This document shows positions 37,014-45,801 of a DNA stretch of 64,000 bases, piece after piece. The notes beneath the pieces were generated by a model. The model saw nothing but the letters and a program-made list of their open reading frames with translations, made no database searches and was not told where the DNA came from. Each line of letters starts with the position of its first letter. Positions within the stretch are counted from its first letter, which is position 1. Source of the stretch: Collinsella sp. (GTDB taxonomy: Bacteria; Actinomycetota; Coriobacteriia; Coriobacteriales; Coriobacteriaceae); contig DXMA01000005.1 of the NCBI GenBank assembly GCA_019414445.1, forward strand, positions 69,064-133,063. The letters are read 5' to 3'. The translations under genes were made by a program, and so were the position numbers.

Positions 37014-37135
37014 AAACCGCGCACCCTCTGCTCAAGCCTGTCCAAAACCCGCCGTATAGTTCCCTCACGGCCCGCATCCGGCGGGTCGATTCGTTACCAC
37101 GGTCGTGCGCGTAAGCGCATGGAAGGGGAAGTATC

Positions 37136-39886
37136 GTGAGCGATTGCAAGAGGGTTTACCGTTTTGGAACCGACGCCCAGGGCACCTGTGTCACTGAGGG
37201 CGACAAATCCATGAACTTCGTGCTTGGCGGCAAAGGCGCAAACCTTGCCGAGATGAGCCGCATCGGTCTGCCGGTCCCCGGTGGCTTTACCATTACCTGC
37301 CAGACCTGTGTCGAGTACTCCGGTGCCGGCAACGTCTGGCCCGAAGGCGCACTCGATGAGATTGTTGCCGCCGAGGCCGACCTCGAGGCCCACTGCGGCA
37401 AAAAGCTCGGCGATGCCTCCGATCCGCTGCTCGTATCGGTTCGCTCGGGCGCTCCGTTCTCCATGCCCGGCATGATGGACACAGTCCTCAACCTGGGCCT
37501 CAATGACGATTCCGTTCAGGGCCTTATCGCCCAGACGCAAAACCCACGCTTTGCCTGGGATAGCTACCGTCGCTTTATCCAGATGTTCTCCAATGTCGTT
37601 ATGGGCGTTGACGCCGACTTGTTCGAGAATGCCCTGGCCCAGGCGCGCCTGGTCGCCGGCGTTCGCGTCGATTCAGAGCTTTCGGCCGAGGACCTGCAGG
37701 AGCTCGTCGAGACGTTCAAGGGCATTTTCTCCGACAACGTCGAGGCCGCCCTGTACCCCGAGCTCGAGGTCGCGGACGGTAAGCCCATCTTCCCGCACGA
37801 TCCGGAGCTTCAGCTGCGCCTTGCCATCCAGGCCGTCTTTGGCAGCTGGATGAACGAGCGCGCCTGCATCTACCGCAAGCAGCATGGCATTTCCGATGAC
37901 CTTGGAACCGCCGTCAACGTTCAGGCCATGGCTTTTGGTAACAAGGGCGAGACCTCCGCGACCGGCGTCGCCTTTACGCGCAACCCGGCTGACGGCACCA
38001 AGGAGTTCTACGGGGACTTTCTGGTGAACGCCCAGGGCGAGGACGTTGTCGCCGGCATCCGCAACACCGAGCCCATCGCCGACCTCAAGACTACCCCGGG
38101 CCTCGAGTCCGCAGGCGAGGAGCTCGAGCGCGTGTTCCTGACGCTCGAGGATCACTATCGCGATATGTGCGATATCGAGTTCACCATCGAGCAGGGCAAG
38201 CTCTGGATGCTCCAGACCCGCGTGGGCAAGCGCACCGCCACCGCCGCCCTGCGCATCGCCATCGAGATGGTCGAGGAGGGCCTCATCACCCGCGAGGAGG
38301 CCGTGAGCCGCATCGACCCCGCACAGCTCGACCAGCTCCTGCACCCGCAGTTCGACGCCTCCAAGAAGTACGAGGCACTCGCTACCGGTCTTAACGCCAG
38401 CCCCGGTGCCGCCGTGGGCGAGGTCGTGTTCTCGAGTGATGACGCCGTCGCGCGTTCCGCCGAAGGCCATAAGGTCATTCTGGTCCGCTGGGAGACCAAC
38501 CCCGACGACCTGAAGGGCATGGTCGCCGCCGAGGGCATCCTAACCAGCCACGGTGGCAAGACGAGCCATGCCGCCGTTATCGCCCGCGGTATGGGTACGC
38601 CCTGCGTCTGCGGCGTCGAACGCTTCCATATCGACGCCGCCGAGAAGGTCGTGCACATCGAGGGCAGTGACCGCGTGCTGCATGAGGGTGATGTCATCTC
38701 CATCGACGGTACCCAGGGTATCGTCGTCGACGGCGCCGTTGATCTGGTTTCGGCCGAGCTCACCGGCGATCTGGACACTATCCTGTCCTGGGCCGACGAG
38801 ATTCGTCTGGACGAGACCTGCGGCCACGCCAACCACGTGCGCGTTAACGCCGACAACCCTGAGGATGCTGCACTCGCGCTCGAGTTTGGTGCCGAGGCCA
38901 TCGGCCTGTGCCGCACCGAGCATATGTTCCTGGGTGATCGCAAGAACATTATCCAGAGCTTCATCCTGTCCGATGACGAGGCTGTGAAGCAGCAGGCCCT
39001 GGCCGATCTGCTCAAGGTCCAGACCGAGGATTTCTTGGCGATGTTCAAGACCATGTCCGGTCGCGATGTGGTCGTTCGCCTGCTCGATCCGCCGCTGCAT
39101 GAGTTCCTGGATGATCCGCGTGAGCTTGAGGTCGCCATCACCAAGAAGGAGGCCGCCGGCGCCAACGAGGAAGAACTCGCCGCCCTGCGTGCCCGCCTGC
39201 GTCGTATCGACGGCATGGTCGAGTCCAACCCCATGCTCGGCTTGCGCGGCGTGCGCCTGTCCGTCGTCTTCGGCGACCTGCCGCTCATGCAGGTCCGTGC
39301 CGTGGCAACGGCTGCCGCCCGCCTTATCAAGGAAGGCGTCGACCCGCGTCCCGAGATTATGGTCCCGCTCGTTTCCATCACGGCCGAGCACGTTCAGACC
39401 CGCGAGGTCATCGAGCGTGTGATTGCCGAGGTTTCCTCCGAGGAAGGTGTCGAGCTCAACATTCCCGTGGGCACCATGCTCGAGCTGCCGCGCGCTTGCA
39501 TGGTCGCCGACGAGATCGCGCAGCATGCCGACTTCTTCTGCTTTGGCACCAACGACCTTACGCAGACGACCTTTGGCTTCTCGCGCGATGACGCCGAGGC
39601 CAAGTTCATCCCGCTGTACATGCACAAGAAGATCTTGAAGGACAACCCCTTCGAGACCATCGACGCGGCGGTGCTCGAGCTGGTGCGCATGGCCGTCGAA
39701 AAGGGTCGCGCCATCAACCCCGACATGCACTTTGGCGTGTGCGGCGAGCACGGCGGCGACCCCAAGTCCATCAAGGGCCTGTTTAACGTGGCCGATGTGG
39801 ACTATGTGTCCTGCTCGCCCTACCGCGTGCCCCTCGCACGCCTGGCTGCCGCCCAGGCCAAGCTCGAGGCGAAGCGCTCCGCCTAA
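37136..39886 (+). CDS. ppdK: Pyruvate, phosphate dikinase
   Basis: Interconverts pyruvate, ATP and phosphate with PEP, AMP and pyrophosphate. 916 residues. The N-terminal ATP-grasp region starts FVLGGKGANLAEMSRIGLP and has VSVRSGAPFSMPGMMDTVL. The swivelling domain holds the phosphorylated His in GGKTSHAAVIARGMG with its neighbouring regulated Thr. The C-terminal PEP barrel has GLCRTEHMF, GTMLELPRACMVADEIA and FFCFGTNDLTQTTFGFSRDD. GTG start with GGAAGGGGAA. Its own regulator lies just upstream. In fermenters it may act in either direction. Confidence 0.97.
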   Translation: MSDCKRVYRFGTDAQGTCVTEGDKSMNFVLGGKGANLAEMSRIGLPVPGGFTITCQTCVEYSGAGNVWPEGALDEIVAAEADLEAHCGKKLGDASDPLLVSVRSGAPFSMPGMMDTVLNLGLNDDSVQGLIAQTQNPRFAWDSYRRFIQMFSNVVMGVDADLFENALAQARLVAGVRVDSELSAEDLQELVETFKGIFSDNVEAALYPELEVADGKPIFPHDPELQLRLAIQAVFGSWMNERACIYRKQHGISDDLGTAVNVQAMAFGNKGETSATGVAFTRNPADGTKEFYGDFLVNAQGEDVVAGIRNTEPIADLKTTPGLESAGEELERVFLTLEDHYRDMCDIEFTIEQGKLWMLQTRVGKRTATAALRIAIEMVEEGLITREEAVSRIDPAQLDQLLHPQFDASKKYEALATGLNASPGAAVGEVVFSSDDAVARSAEGHKVILVRWETNPDDLKGMVAAEGILTSHGGKTSHAAVIARGMGTPCVCGVERFHIDAAEKVVHIEGSDRVLHEGDVISIDGTQGIVVDGAVDLVSAELTGDLDTILSWADEIRLDETCGHANHVRVNADNPEDAALALEFGAEAIGLCRTEHMFLGDRKNIIQSFILSDDEAVKQQALADLLKVQTEDFLAMFKTMSGRDVVVRLLDPPLHEFLDDPRELEVAITKKEAAGANEEELAALRARLRRIDGMVESNPMLGLRGVRLSVVFGDLPLMQVRAVATAAARLIKEGVDPRPEIMVPLVSITAEHVQTREVIERVIAEVSSEEGVELNIPVGTMLELPRACMVADEIAQHADFFCFGTNDLTQTTFGFSRDDAEAKFIPLYMHKKILKDNPFETIDAAVLELVRMAVEKGRAINPDMHFGVCGEHGGDPKSIKGLFNVADVDYVSCSPYRVPLARLAAAQAKLEAKRSA

Positions 39887-39924
39887 CGTTTTGGGTTTAG
39901 ACGCCTAGCGTAGCCCCCTTCATG

Positions 39925-39952
39925 CCGCCCGTCTCATTCGTGAGGCGGGCGG
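39925..39952 (+). terminator. Hairpin after ppdK
   Basis: Twelve-pair stem CCGCCCGTCTCA with TGAGGCGGGCGG and a TTCG loop. Only TTATC follows, with TTTTGTCTTTTT 16 bases later. It is a likely terminator despite the weak T-run. Confidence 0.6.
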
Positions 39953-39998
39953 TTATCATGTGCGGGTTTTGTCTTTTTGTCTGCGTAAAAAATTGTTC

Positions 39999-40026
39999 TT
40001 GCAGCAGAAACCCGCGCGTGTATACT
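39999..40026 (+). promoter_or_regulatory. Promoter of rplS
   Basis: TTGCAG (39999-40004), 16-bp spacer, TATACT (40021-40026). Leader about 63 bases to the rplS ATG. Confidence 0.65.
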
Positions 40027-40095
40027 CGAATACGTTTGTTCAACTACGTGCCGGCCAAGGTGGTACGGCACCTCTAGAAGAGTAAGGAATTGCAC

Positions 40096-40437
40096 ATGGA
40101 TTACATCCGCGCAATCGAGCGTCAGCAGATCCGCGAGGACATTCCTCAGGTTCGCGTCGCCGACAACGTCAAGGTTCACTACCGCATTAAGGAAGGCGAC
40201 CGCGAGCGCATCCAGGTCTTCCAGGGCGACGTCATCCGCATGGCCGGCGCCGGTGCCCGCGAGACCTTCACCGTCCGCAAGATGTCCTTCGGTGTCGGTG
40301 TTGAGCGTACCTTCCCGCTTCACAGCCCCAAGATCGCCAAGCTCGAGGTCGTTCGTCATGGTCGCGTCCGTCGCGCCAAGCTGTACTACCTCCGCGACAA
40401 GGTGGGCAAGGCTGCTCGCATCCCCGAGAAGCGCTAA
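40096..40437 (+). CDS. rplS: 50S ribosomal protein L19
   Basis: 113 residues. Conserved blocks are [20 protein letters not shown] and [14 protein letters not shown] [12 protein letters not shown], plus [15 protein letters not shown] and [21 protein letters not shown] 40096 has TAAGGA eight bases upstream; TTG 40090 is too close to that site. Monocistronic, with its own promoter and terminator. Confidence 0.97.
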   Translation: MDYIRAIERQQIREDIPQVRVADNVKVHYRIKEGDRERIQVFQGDVIRMAGAGARETFTVRKMSFGVGVERTFPLHSPKIAKLEVVRHGRVRRAKLYYLRDKVGKAARIPEKR

Positions 40438-40471
40438 GAAGATCGCAGCGTCTGTCCACTCGTTTGGACAC

Positions 40472-40503
40472 AAGGGTCACCTTCGGGTGGCCCTTCTTTT
40501 TAT
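40472..40503 (+). terminator. Terminator after rplS
   Basis: AAGGGTCACC-TTCG-GGTGGCCCTT, a 10-pair stem with a stable UUCG loop, then CTTTTTAT. Confidence 0.9.
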
Positions 40504-40530
40504 CTGATTTGCATGCAAGGAGGGCCTGGT

Positions 40531-41319
40531 ATGGCCAACATGACGAGCTCGGTTTCGGCATCGCAGGTTGCCGGAGAGCTGGCGAGCGCTACGTTTGAGG
40601 AGATTCCCGCCCTCGTGGAGCATTATCGCGAGGACCCGCGCCAGCAGGTGATCAAGGCTTGTGAACGCGCCCTCAAACGCCATGCCAAAGAGGTTGCCGA
40701 GCGCGAGCGCGTCAATGGCATGTACGAGCTTATGCATGAGCTTGGCGGCGATGGGGTGATCGTTGGTGTCGACGAGGTGGGTCGCGGATCGGTTGCCGGT
40801 CCCTTGACGGTGTGCGCCGTGTGCCTTCCCATGAAGCCGCGCGTCTGGGGCATCAACGATTCCAAAAAGCTCACGCCGGCGCGCCGCGAGCTGCTCTCGG
40901 TGAAGATTGCCGAGGTGGCGACGGCGATCGGTTTTTGCCATATCGCGCCTAAGGATATCGATGAGATGGGCATGGCGCGTGCCATTCGTGCCGCCGTCGC
41001 GGGCGCCGTGGCCGATACGGGACTTGAACCCGACTGTGTCCTCATGGATGGCAACCCCTTGGGCGCCGTTCCCAACGAGCGCGATGTGGTGAAGGGCGAT
41101 GCCAAAATCGCCTGCATCGCCGCGGCGTCCATCATGGCGAAGGTCACGCGTGACGAGATGATGGTCGAGTACGACGCCGAGTATCCCGAGTACCATCTGG
41201 CCGAGTCGAAGGGCTATGCAAGCCCCGAGCACATCGAGGCCATTCGCAAACATGGACTTTGTCCGCTGCACCGCGTGAGCTTTTGCGGAAACTTTCTGCA
41301 GACTGAGCGCCTTTTCTAG
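40531..41319 (+). CDS. rnhB: Ribonuclease HII
   Basis: Removes RNA from RNA-DNA hybrids and misincorporated ribonucleotides. The catalytic block GVDEVGRGSVAGPLTVCAV holds the DEG-type acids, with INDSKKLTPARRE, CVLMDGNP and KGDAKIACIAAASIMAKV-type motifs after it. 262 residues with a ~70-residue helical N-terminal extension, longer than the minimal ~200-residue enzyme. ATG 40531 follows AAGGAGGG. Confidence 0.95.
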   Translation: MANMTSSVSASQVAGELASATFEEIPALVEHYREDPRQQVIKACERALKRHAKEVAERERVNGMYELMHELGGDGVIVGVDEVGRGSVAGPLTVCAVCLPMKPRVWGINDSKKLTPARRELLSVKIAEVATAIGFCHIAPKDIDEMGMARAIRAAVAGAVADTGLEPDCVLMDGNPLGAVPNERDVVKGDAKIACIAAASIMAKVTRDEMMVEYDAEYPEYHLAESKGYASPEHIEAIRKHGLCPLHRVSFCGNFLQTERLF

Positions 41320-41370
41320 GTCAATTGTGGAGAAAGGGACCTCTGGGGTTTTATAAACCTGCTGGTAGCT

Positions 41371-41410
41371 GGCCGTATGCAACAGCATTGCTGCGTACGG
41401 CCCGTTTTTT
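41371..41410 (+). terminator. Terminator after rnhB
   Basis: Stem GGCCGTA with TACGGCC, extended inside by CAG/CTG, then CGTTTTTT. Lies about 50 bases after the rnhB stop. Confidence 0.85.
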
Positions 41411-41508
41411 GACGGCATTTGGTCAGCTTTTGGTTTGCTTCCGGTACTTACCCGCATGAAAGGTGCCCTCATCATCGGGGCAATGCAGCGTGCGGGAAAG
41501 GAGACCCC

Positions 41509-41994
41509 ATGAGTGCCGCAAGCAAAAAGAGCAAGACGCAGCAGCTCAAGGAGCGTTGGGAAAACGGCGAGCTCGACTGCGGGGCGATGACGCCCGAGTT
41601 TATCAAGGGGCTCAGTCCCCGCGAGCTGGGTATGCTGGGCGAGCTGATCACCATCGACTACTTTAACGAGCGCGGCTACTCCTTGCTGGAGCAGGGTTAT
41701 CGTTGCACCGAGGGCGAGGCCGATCTGGTGCTGCTCGATGAGCTCGACGATGTCGTGGTGATGGCCGAGGTCAAGACGAGACGCGTCGCCCTGGATTGCA
41801 CCACGCGGGTCTTTCCCGAGGAGGCCGTGGACGCCCAAAAGCAACGCCGCTACCGCCGCATCGCAAGTTGCTATCTCATGGAGCATTATCCGCTCAAGGC
41901 GATTCGCTTCGACGCCGTGGGCGTCACCATTCGCGGCGGGCATATCGCCGAGATCGAGCATCAGTACAACGCGTTCGATTGGCAGGTGTCGTGA
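41509..41994 (+). CDS. yraN: YraN/UPF0102 family nuclease-like protein
   Basis: 161 residues. The core has the restriction-endonuclease-like pattern: LGELITIDYFNERGYSLLEQ, CTEGEADLVLLDEL and VVMAEVKTRR (E-x-K). Family function is unclear but it is almost always near rnhB and the comM/dprA genes, as here. ATG 41509 has AAAGGAG upstream; the frame is open further upstream but lacks a site. A ~40-residue N-terminal charged stretch precedes the core. Confidence 0.9.
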   Translation: MSAASKKSKTQQLKERWENGELDCGAMTPEFIKGLSPRELGMLGELITIDYFNERGYSLLEQGYRCTEGEADLVLLDELDDVVVMAEVKTRRVALDCTTRVFPEEAVDAQKQRRYRRIASCYLMEHYPLKAIRFDAVGVTIRGGHIAEIEHQYNAFDWQVS

Positions 41995-43517
41995 TGGCGT
42001 TCGAGACGTTTGCCGTTCACGCGGCCTGCATCCGCGGCGTCGAGGCGATTCCCGTCACGGTCGAGGTCTCGCTTGCCGGCGGCGTTCCGGGCATTCAGAT
42101 GCTCGGCATTCCGAGTATGGAGGTGATGGAGTCACGCGGTCGTATTCGCTGTGCGATGCGCTCCGCCGGGTTCGAGATCCCGCGCTCGGGCATTACGGTC
42201 AATCTGGCGCCCGGCGCTATTCGCAAGACCGGTAGCGGCTTTGATCTGCCTATCGCCATCGCGGTTCTAGCGGCCGATGGTCAGATTCCCCGCGACAACC
42301 TCGATCGTTGTCTTATCGCTGGTGAGCTTGGCTTGGACGGTACGGTCCTTCCTGTCAAGGGCGAGGTGGCGTTTCAGCTATTGGCTCGCGACATGGGGCT
42401 GTCTTTCATCGCCGGCAGGTCCGACCAGCATGTGCCACTCGCGGGCGTGGATTGCGGCTTTATCGATCATTTGTCTCAGCTTGCCCATGGCATGGGCGAG
42501 GCGGCTCGGCACTATCTGGATTCCGAGGTCGTCGAGGCGACCTTTGAGCCCGAGCTCGACTATGCCGACGTGCTGGGGCAGGAGGTTGCCAAACGTGGCA
42601 TGGCACTTGCGGCGGCAGGAGAACTTGGCCTGCTCATGATTGGGTCCCCGGGATCGGGCAAGACGATGCTTGCGCGCCGTATGACCGGCATCCTGCCCGA
42701 GCTTTCCGTTGAGGATCAGCAGGAGGCGCTGTGCATCCATTCGGTTTTGGGTGAGAACATTGATGGCTTGTTGGCGGGGCACCGGCCCTTCCGCAGTCCT
42801 CATCACAGTATTTCAACGGCGGGCCTTATCGGCGGCGGGCGCCCGGTGCACCCGGGTGAGATCAGCCTTGCTCATGGCGGCGTGCTCTTTTTGGACGAGC
42901 TTGCCGAGTTTCCCACGGGTGTGCTGCAGACGCTGCGTCAGCCCATCGAACGCGGCTATGTGAGGATCGTACGCGTCGATGGGGCCTTTACCTTCCCGTC
43001 GCGCTTTCAGCTGCTGGCCGCGAGCAATCCCTGCCCCTGCGGCTTTTTGGGCGATCGCGAGGTGGCATGCCGCTGCTCGGCATCGATGGTGGAGCGCTAT
43101 CGGGCAAAGCTGCGCGGTCCTTTGGCCGACCGTATCGACATGATGATCGATGTGACCCGTCCCGACCCCCAAGTGATTATCGAGGGTGCGGAGGGTATGT
43201 CGTCGGCCGAGTTGCGTGACTACGTTGTGCGCGGTCGCGCCTTTCGCGCCTGGCGCGAGTCCCGTATGGACGATGCGGACGCCGAGGCCGAGGATGACGA
43301 GACGCGGTCCATTGACGGCGTCGTTTCGACCTTTGAGCTCGATGATGCGGCGGAGAAGTGTGTGCTCGGCCTGTCGAAGCGCACGCATCTCACGGGCCGC
43401 GGCATCGTACGCTTGGTGCGTATCGCGCGTACCATCGCCGACGTCGCCGAGAGCGAGCAGGTGACGCAGGACCACGTGCTCGAGGCGGCGATGTACCAGG
43501 GAAGGAGGGACCAGTGA
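41994..43517 (+). CDS. comM: YifB/ComM-family Mg-chelatase-like AAA+ ATPase
   Basis: 507 residues. N-terminal Lon-like domain (VTVEVSLAGGVPGIQMLGIP). AAA+ core with Walker A GSPGSGKTMLARRM (about 218-231), HRPFRSPHHSISTAGLIGGG, and Walker B GGVLFLDELAEF. CPCGFLGD and CRCS are the Cys pairs of the family. In other bacteria ComM is a helicase aiding branch migration during natural transformation. ATG overlaps the yraN stop (TGATG). Confidence 0.94.
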   Translation: MAFETFAVHAACIRGVEAIPVTVEVSLAGGVPGIQMLGIPSMEVMESRGRIRCAMRSAGFEIPRSGITVNLAPGAIRKTGSGFDLPIAIAVLAADGQIPRDNLDRCLIAGELGLDGTVLPVKGEVAFQLLARDMGLSFIAGRSDQHVPLAGVDCGFIDHLSQLAHGMGEAARHYLDSEVVEATFEPELDYADVLGQEVAKRGMALAAAGELGLLMIGSPGSGKTMLARRMTGILPELSVEDQQEALCIHSVLGENIDGLLAGHRPFRSPHHSISTAGLIGGGRPVHPGEISLAHGGVLFLDELAEFPTGVLQTLRQPIERGYVRIVRVDGAFTFPSRFQLLAASNPCPCGFLGDREVACRCSASMVERYRAKLRGPLADRIDMMIDVTRPDPQVIIEGAEGMSSAELRDYVVRGRAFRAWRESRMDDADAEAEDDETRSIDGVVSTFELDDAAEKCVLGLSKRTHLTGRGIVRLVRIARTIADVAESEQVTQDHVLEAAMYQGRRDQ

Positions 43518-44449
43518 TGGCCGAGGGGACCTTCGAGCTGCATCCAGGTGACGCGTTGTATCCCGAGACTGTTTTGGAGCTTTCTGATGTTCCCCAGACG
43601 CTCTATGTGCGCGGCAACCCCGAGGTGCTTTCGACGCCTGCGCTCTCCATCATCGGCGCGCGCAAGGCCTCGCCGTATGGTCTTGCCGTGGCAGAGCTTG
43701 CGGCAAAGGTGGCGGTCGAGGCGGGCGTGACGGTTGTTTCGGGCGGCGCGGTCGGTTGTGACCAGGCCTCGGGTTGGGCTGCGGTCAACGCCGGCGGCAA
43801 ACACGTCGTGGTGCTGGGGACGGGTGCCGACGTGGTCTACCCGCGTTCGAGTGCGGGGCTTATTACGCGCACGCTCGATACGGGTGGCGCGGTCGTGTCG
43901 ATATCCCCGTGGGGCATGGGTCCGCGCAAGTTTGCCTTTCCACGCCGCAATCGCGTGATCGCGGCACTGTCACAAGCCCTCTTTGTATCCGAGGCAGGTA
44001 TGCCTTCCGGGACGTTTTCTACAGCCGAGGCTGCTATGGATTTGGGGCGCGAACTTCTTGCCGTGCCGGGGTCGATCCTATCGCCCGAGTCGCGTGGCAC
44101 GAATTACCTCATTGCGAACGGGGCCTGCTGCATCATCGACGAGGAATCTATCGAGATGGCTATCTCACGCATCTACGGCACCCTGCGCTACTCGCGCCCC
44201 GATGCGCCCGGCATTGCCGACCTGGATCCAACACAGCAGACCGTGATGCATGCGCTCATCGCCTCTCCGCTCAAGGTCGACGACATCGCGGCGCTTGTCT
44301 CGCTCGATGCCGTCGGAGTGCTCAAGCTCTTGGGCTCGCTTGAGCTCGAGGGGCTTATTGAGCGCATGATGGATGGAAGGTATGCGCCCTCCAAGTTTGC
44401 CCTTCACGCCCAGACACCCTTCGGTCACAATGGAAAACGTGTCAATTAG
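43517..44449 (+). CDS. dprA: DNA processing protein DprA
   Basis: Loads RecA on incoming single-stranded DNA during transformation. 310 residues, Rossmann-like core with SIIGARKASPYG, VSGGAVGCDQASGWAAV, FPRRNRVIAALSQ and SPESRGTNYLIANGA, then a C-terminal winged-helix domain (DPTQQTVMHALIASPLKVDD). The N-terminal SAM/HhH region is short: the protein opens with HPGDALYPETVLELSD. The start overlaps the comM stop and has AAGGAGGG. Confidence 0.94.
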   Translation: MAEGTFELHPGDALYPETVLELSDVPQTLYVRGNPEVLSTPALSIIGARKASPYGLAVAELAAKVAVEAGVTVVSGGAVGCDQASGWAAVNAGGKHVVVLGTGADVVYPRSSAGLITRTLDTGGAVVSISPWGMGPRKFAFPRRNRVIAALSQALFVSEAGMPSGTFSTAEAAMDLGRELLAVPGSILSPESRGTNYLIANGACCIIDEESIEMAISRIYGTLRYSRPDAPGIADLDPTQQTVMHALIASPLKVDDIAALVSLDAVGVLKLLGSLELEGLIERMMDGRYAPSKFALHAQTPFGHNGKRVN

Positions 44450-44463
44450 AAAGGTGTTTGCAG

Positions 44464-45801
44464 ATGCTGTTTGATCAGGTGACGGTTATCGGTGGCGGTC
44501 TGGCGGGTTCGGAATGCGCGATTCAGCTGGCAGACCGCGGGTTTGCCGTAAAGCTGTGCGAGATGCGCCCCCAGGTGAGCTCCCCGGCCCACCATACCGA
44601 TCACCTGGCAGAGCTCGTCTGCTCCAATTCGTTTAAGTCGACCCGTCCGGATTCTGCGGCTGGTTTGCTGAAGGCCGAGCTTGAGCGCATGGGCTCGGTC
44701 CTGCTCGATTGCGCCCATCGTGCGGCCGTTCCCGCCGGCGGGGCCCTGGCGGTCGACCGTGTCAAGTTTTCCGAGCTTGTCGAGGCCGAGGTTGCCGCCC
44801 GTCCCAATATCGAGATCATTCATGGCGAGGTCACGCAGATTCCCGAGGGTCATGTGGTCATTGCCGCTGGCCCCTTGTGCTCGCCGGCACTGAGCGAAGA
44901 GGTCATGAAGCTCGTCGGTGGCGACGCCCTTGCGTTCTTCGATGCCGCGGCGCCGATCGTCGATGCCTCCACGCTCGATATGGACGTGCTGTTCTCGCAG
45001 TCGCGCTACGAGGAACAGGGGAGCGGCGACTATCTCAACGCTCCACTCAATAAGGAGGAGTACGAGGCCTTTATCGAGGCGCTTACCACGGCCGACCGCG
45101 TGGTGCTCAAGGACTTTGAGGGCGGCGATCTGTTCCAGGCATGCCAGCCTGCCGAGGAGGTTGCGCGCACCGGCAAGGACGCCATTCGCTTTGGCGCCAT
45201 GAAGCCCGTCGGCCTCACCGACCCGCGTACCGGACGTCGCCCCTGGGCGGCGATTCAACTGCGTGCCGAGAACAAGGAGAAGACCGCCTATAACCTGGTG
45301 GGCTTCCAGACCAACCTGACCTTTGGCGAGCAGAAGCGCGTCTTCCATATGGTGCCGGGTCTGGAGAACGCCGAGTTCTTCCGCTACGGTGTCATGCACC
45401 GCAATACCTTTGTCGACGCCCCGCACGTGCTCGATGGCACCTTTGCCGTACCCGGTACCGGCGTGCGCCTGGCCGGTCAGATCACCGGCACCGAGGGCTA
45501 TATGGAGGCCGTGGCGACCGGTCTGCTCGCGGCGCTCAACACCTATGCCGAGGCTATCGGTGCCGCGGGCGTCGAGCTGCCGCGCGTGGGCGCCCTGGGC
45601 GCGCTCGTGGGCTATGCGACCGATCCGGCAACGGTGGGCTATCAGCCCATGCACGTCAACTTTGGCTTGGTGCCGCCGCTCGAGGACGGCATGCGCCGCA
45701 GTAAGCGCGACCGCTACCAGGCCTATGCGGACCGTGCGCTCGAGGCCCTTGATGCCTATCTGGCCACTCGACCCGATCTGTTTGGAGGCGACCGGTCATA
45801 G
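44464..45801 (+). CDS. trmFO: Folate-dependent tRNA U54 methyltransferase TrmFO
   Basis: Makes m5U54 in the T loop, using methylenetetrahydrofolate and FAD. FAD site VIGGGLAGSECAIQLADRG, then HHTDHLAELVCSNSFKS, and MNVNFGL-like HVNFGLVPPLE near the C terminus. 445 residues, usual length. ATG 44464 has GAAAGGTG upstream; TTG 44458 is less likely. The stop TAG shares bases with the candidate start of the next gene. Confidence 0.95.
   Translation: MLFDQVTVIGGGLAGSECAIQLADRGFAVKLCEMRPQVSSPAHHTDHLAELVCSNSFKSTRPDSAAGLLKAELERMGSVLLDCAHRAAVPAGGALAVDRVKFSELVEAEVAARPNIEIIHGEVTQIPEGHVVIAAGPLCSPALSEEVMKLVGGDALAFFDAAAPIVDASTLDMDVLFSQSRYEEQGSGDYLNAPLNKEEYEAFIEALTTADRVVLKDFEGGDLFQACQPAEEVARTGKDAIRFGAMKPVGLTDPRTGRRPWAAIQLRAENKEKTAYNLVGFQTNLTFGEQKRVFHMVPGLENAEFFRYGVMHRNTFVDAPHVLDGTFAVPGTGVRLAGQITGTEGYMEAVATGLLAALNTYAEAIGAAGVELPRVGALGALVGYATDPATVGYQPMHVNFGLVPPLEDGMRRSKRDRYQAYADRALEALDAYLATRPDLFGGDRS

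Larger units (their letters stand above)
36810..37135 (+). other. Regulatory spacer between ppsR and ppdK
   Basis: 326 bases without a gene. It is more AT-rich than its surroundings in the first half. It contains an inverted repeat at 36829-36871, the TTTACC repeat cluster at 36976-37013, and a TATAGT box at 37055-37060 without a good -35. The ppdK ribosome site GGAAGGGGAA is at its end. Confidence 0.7.
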
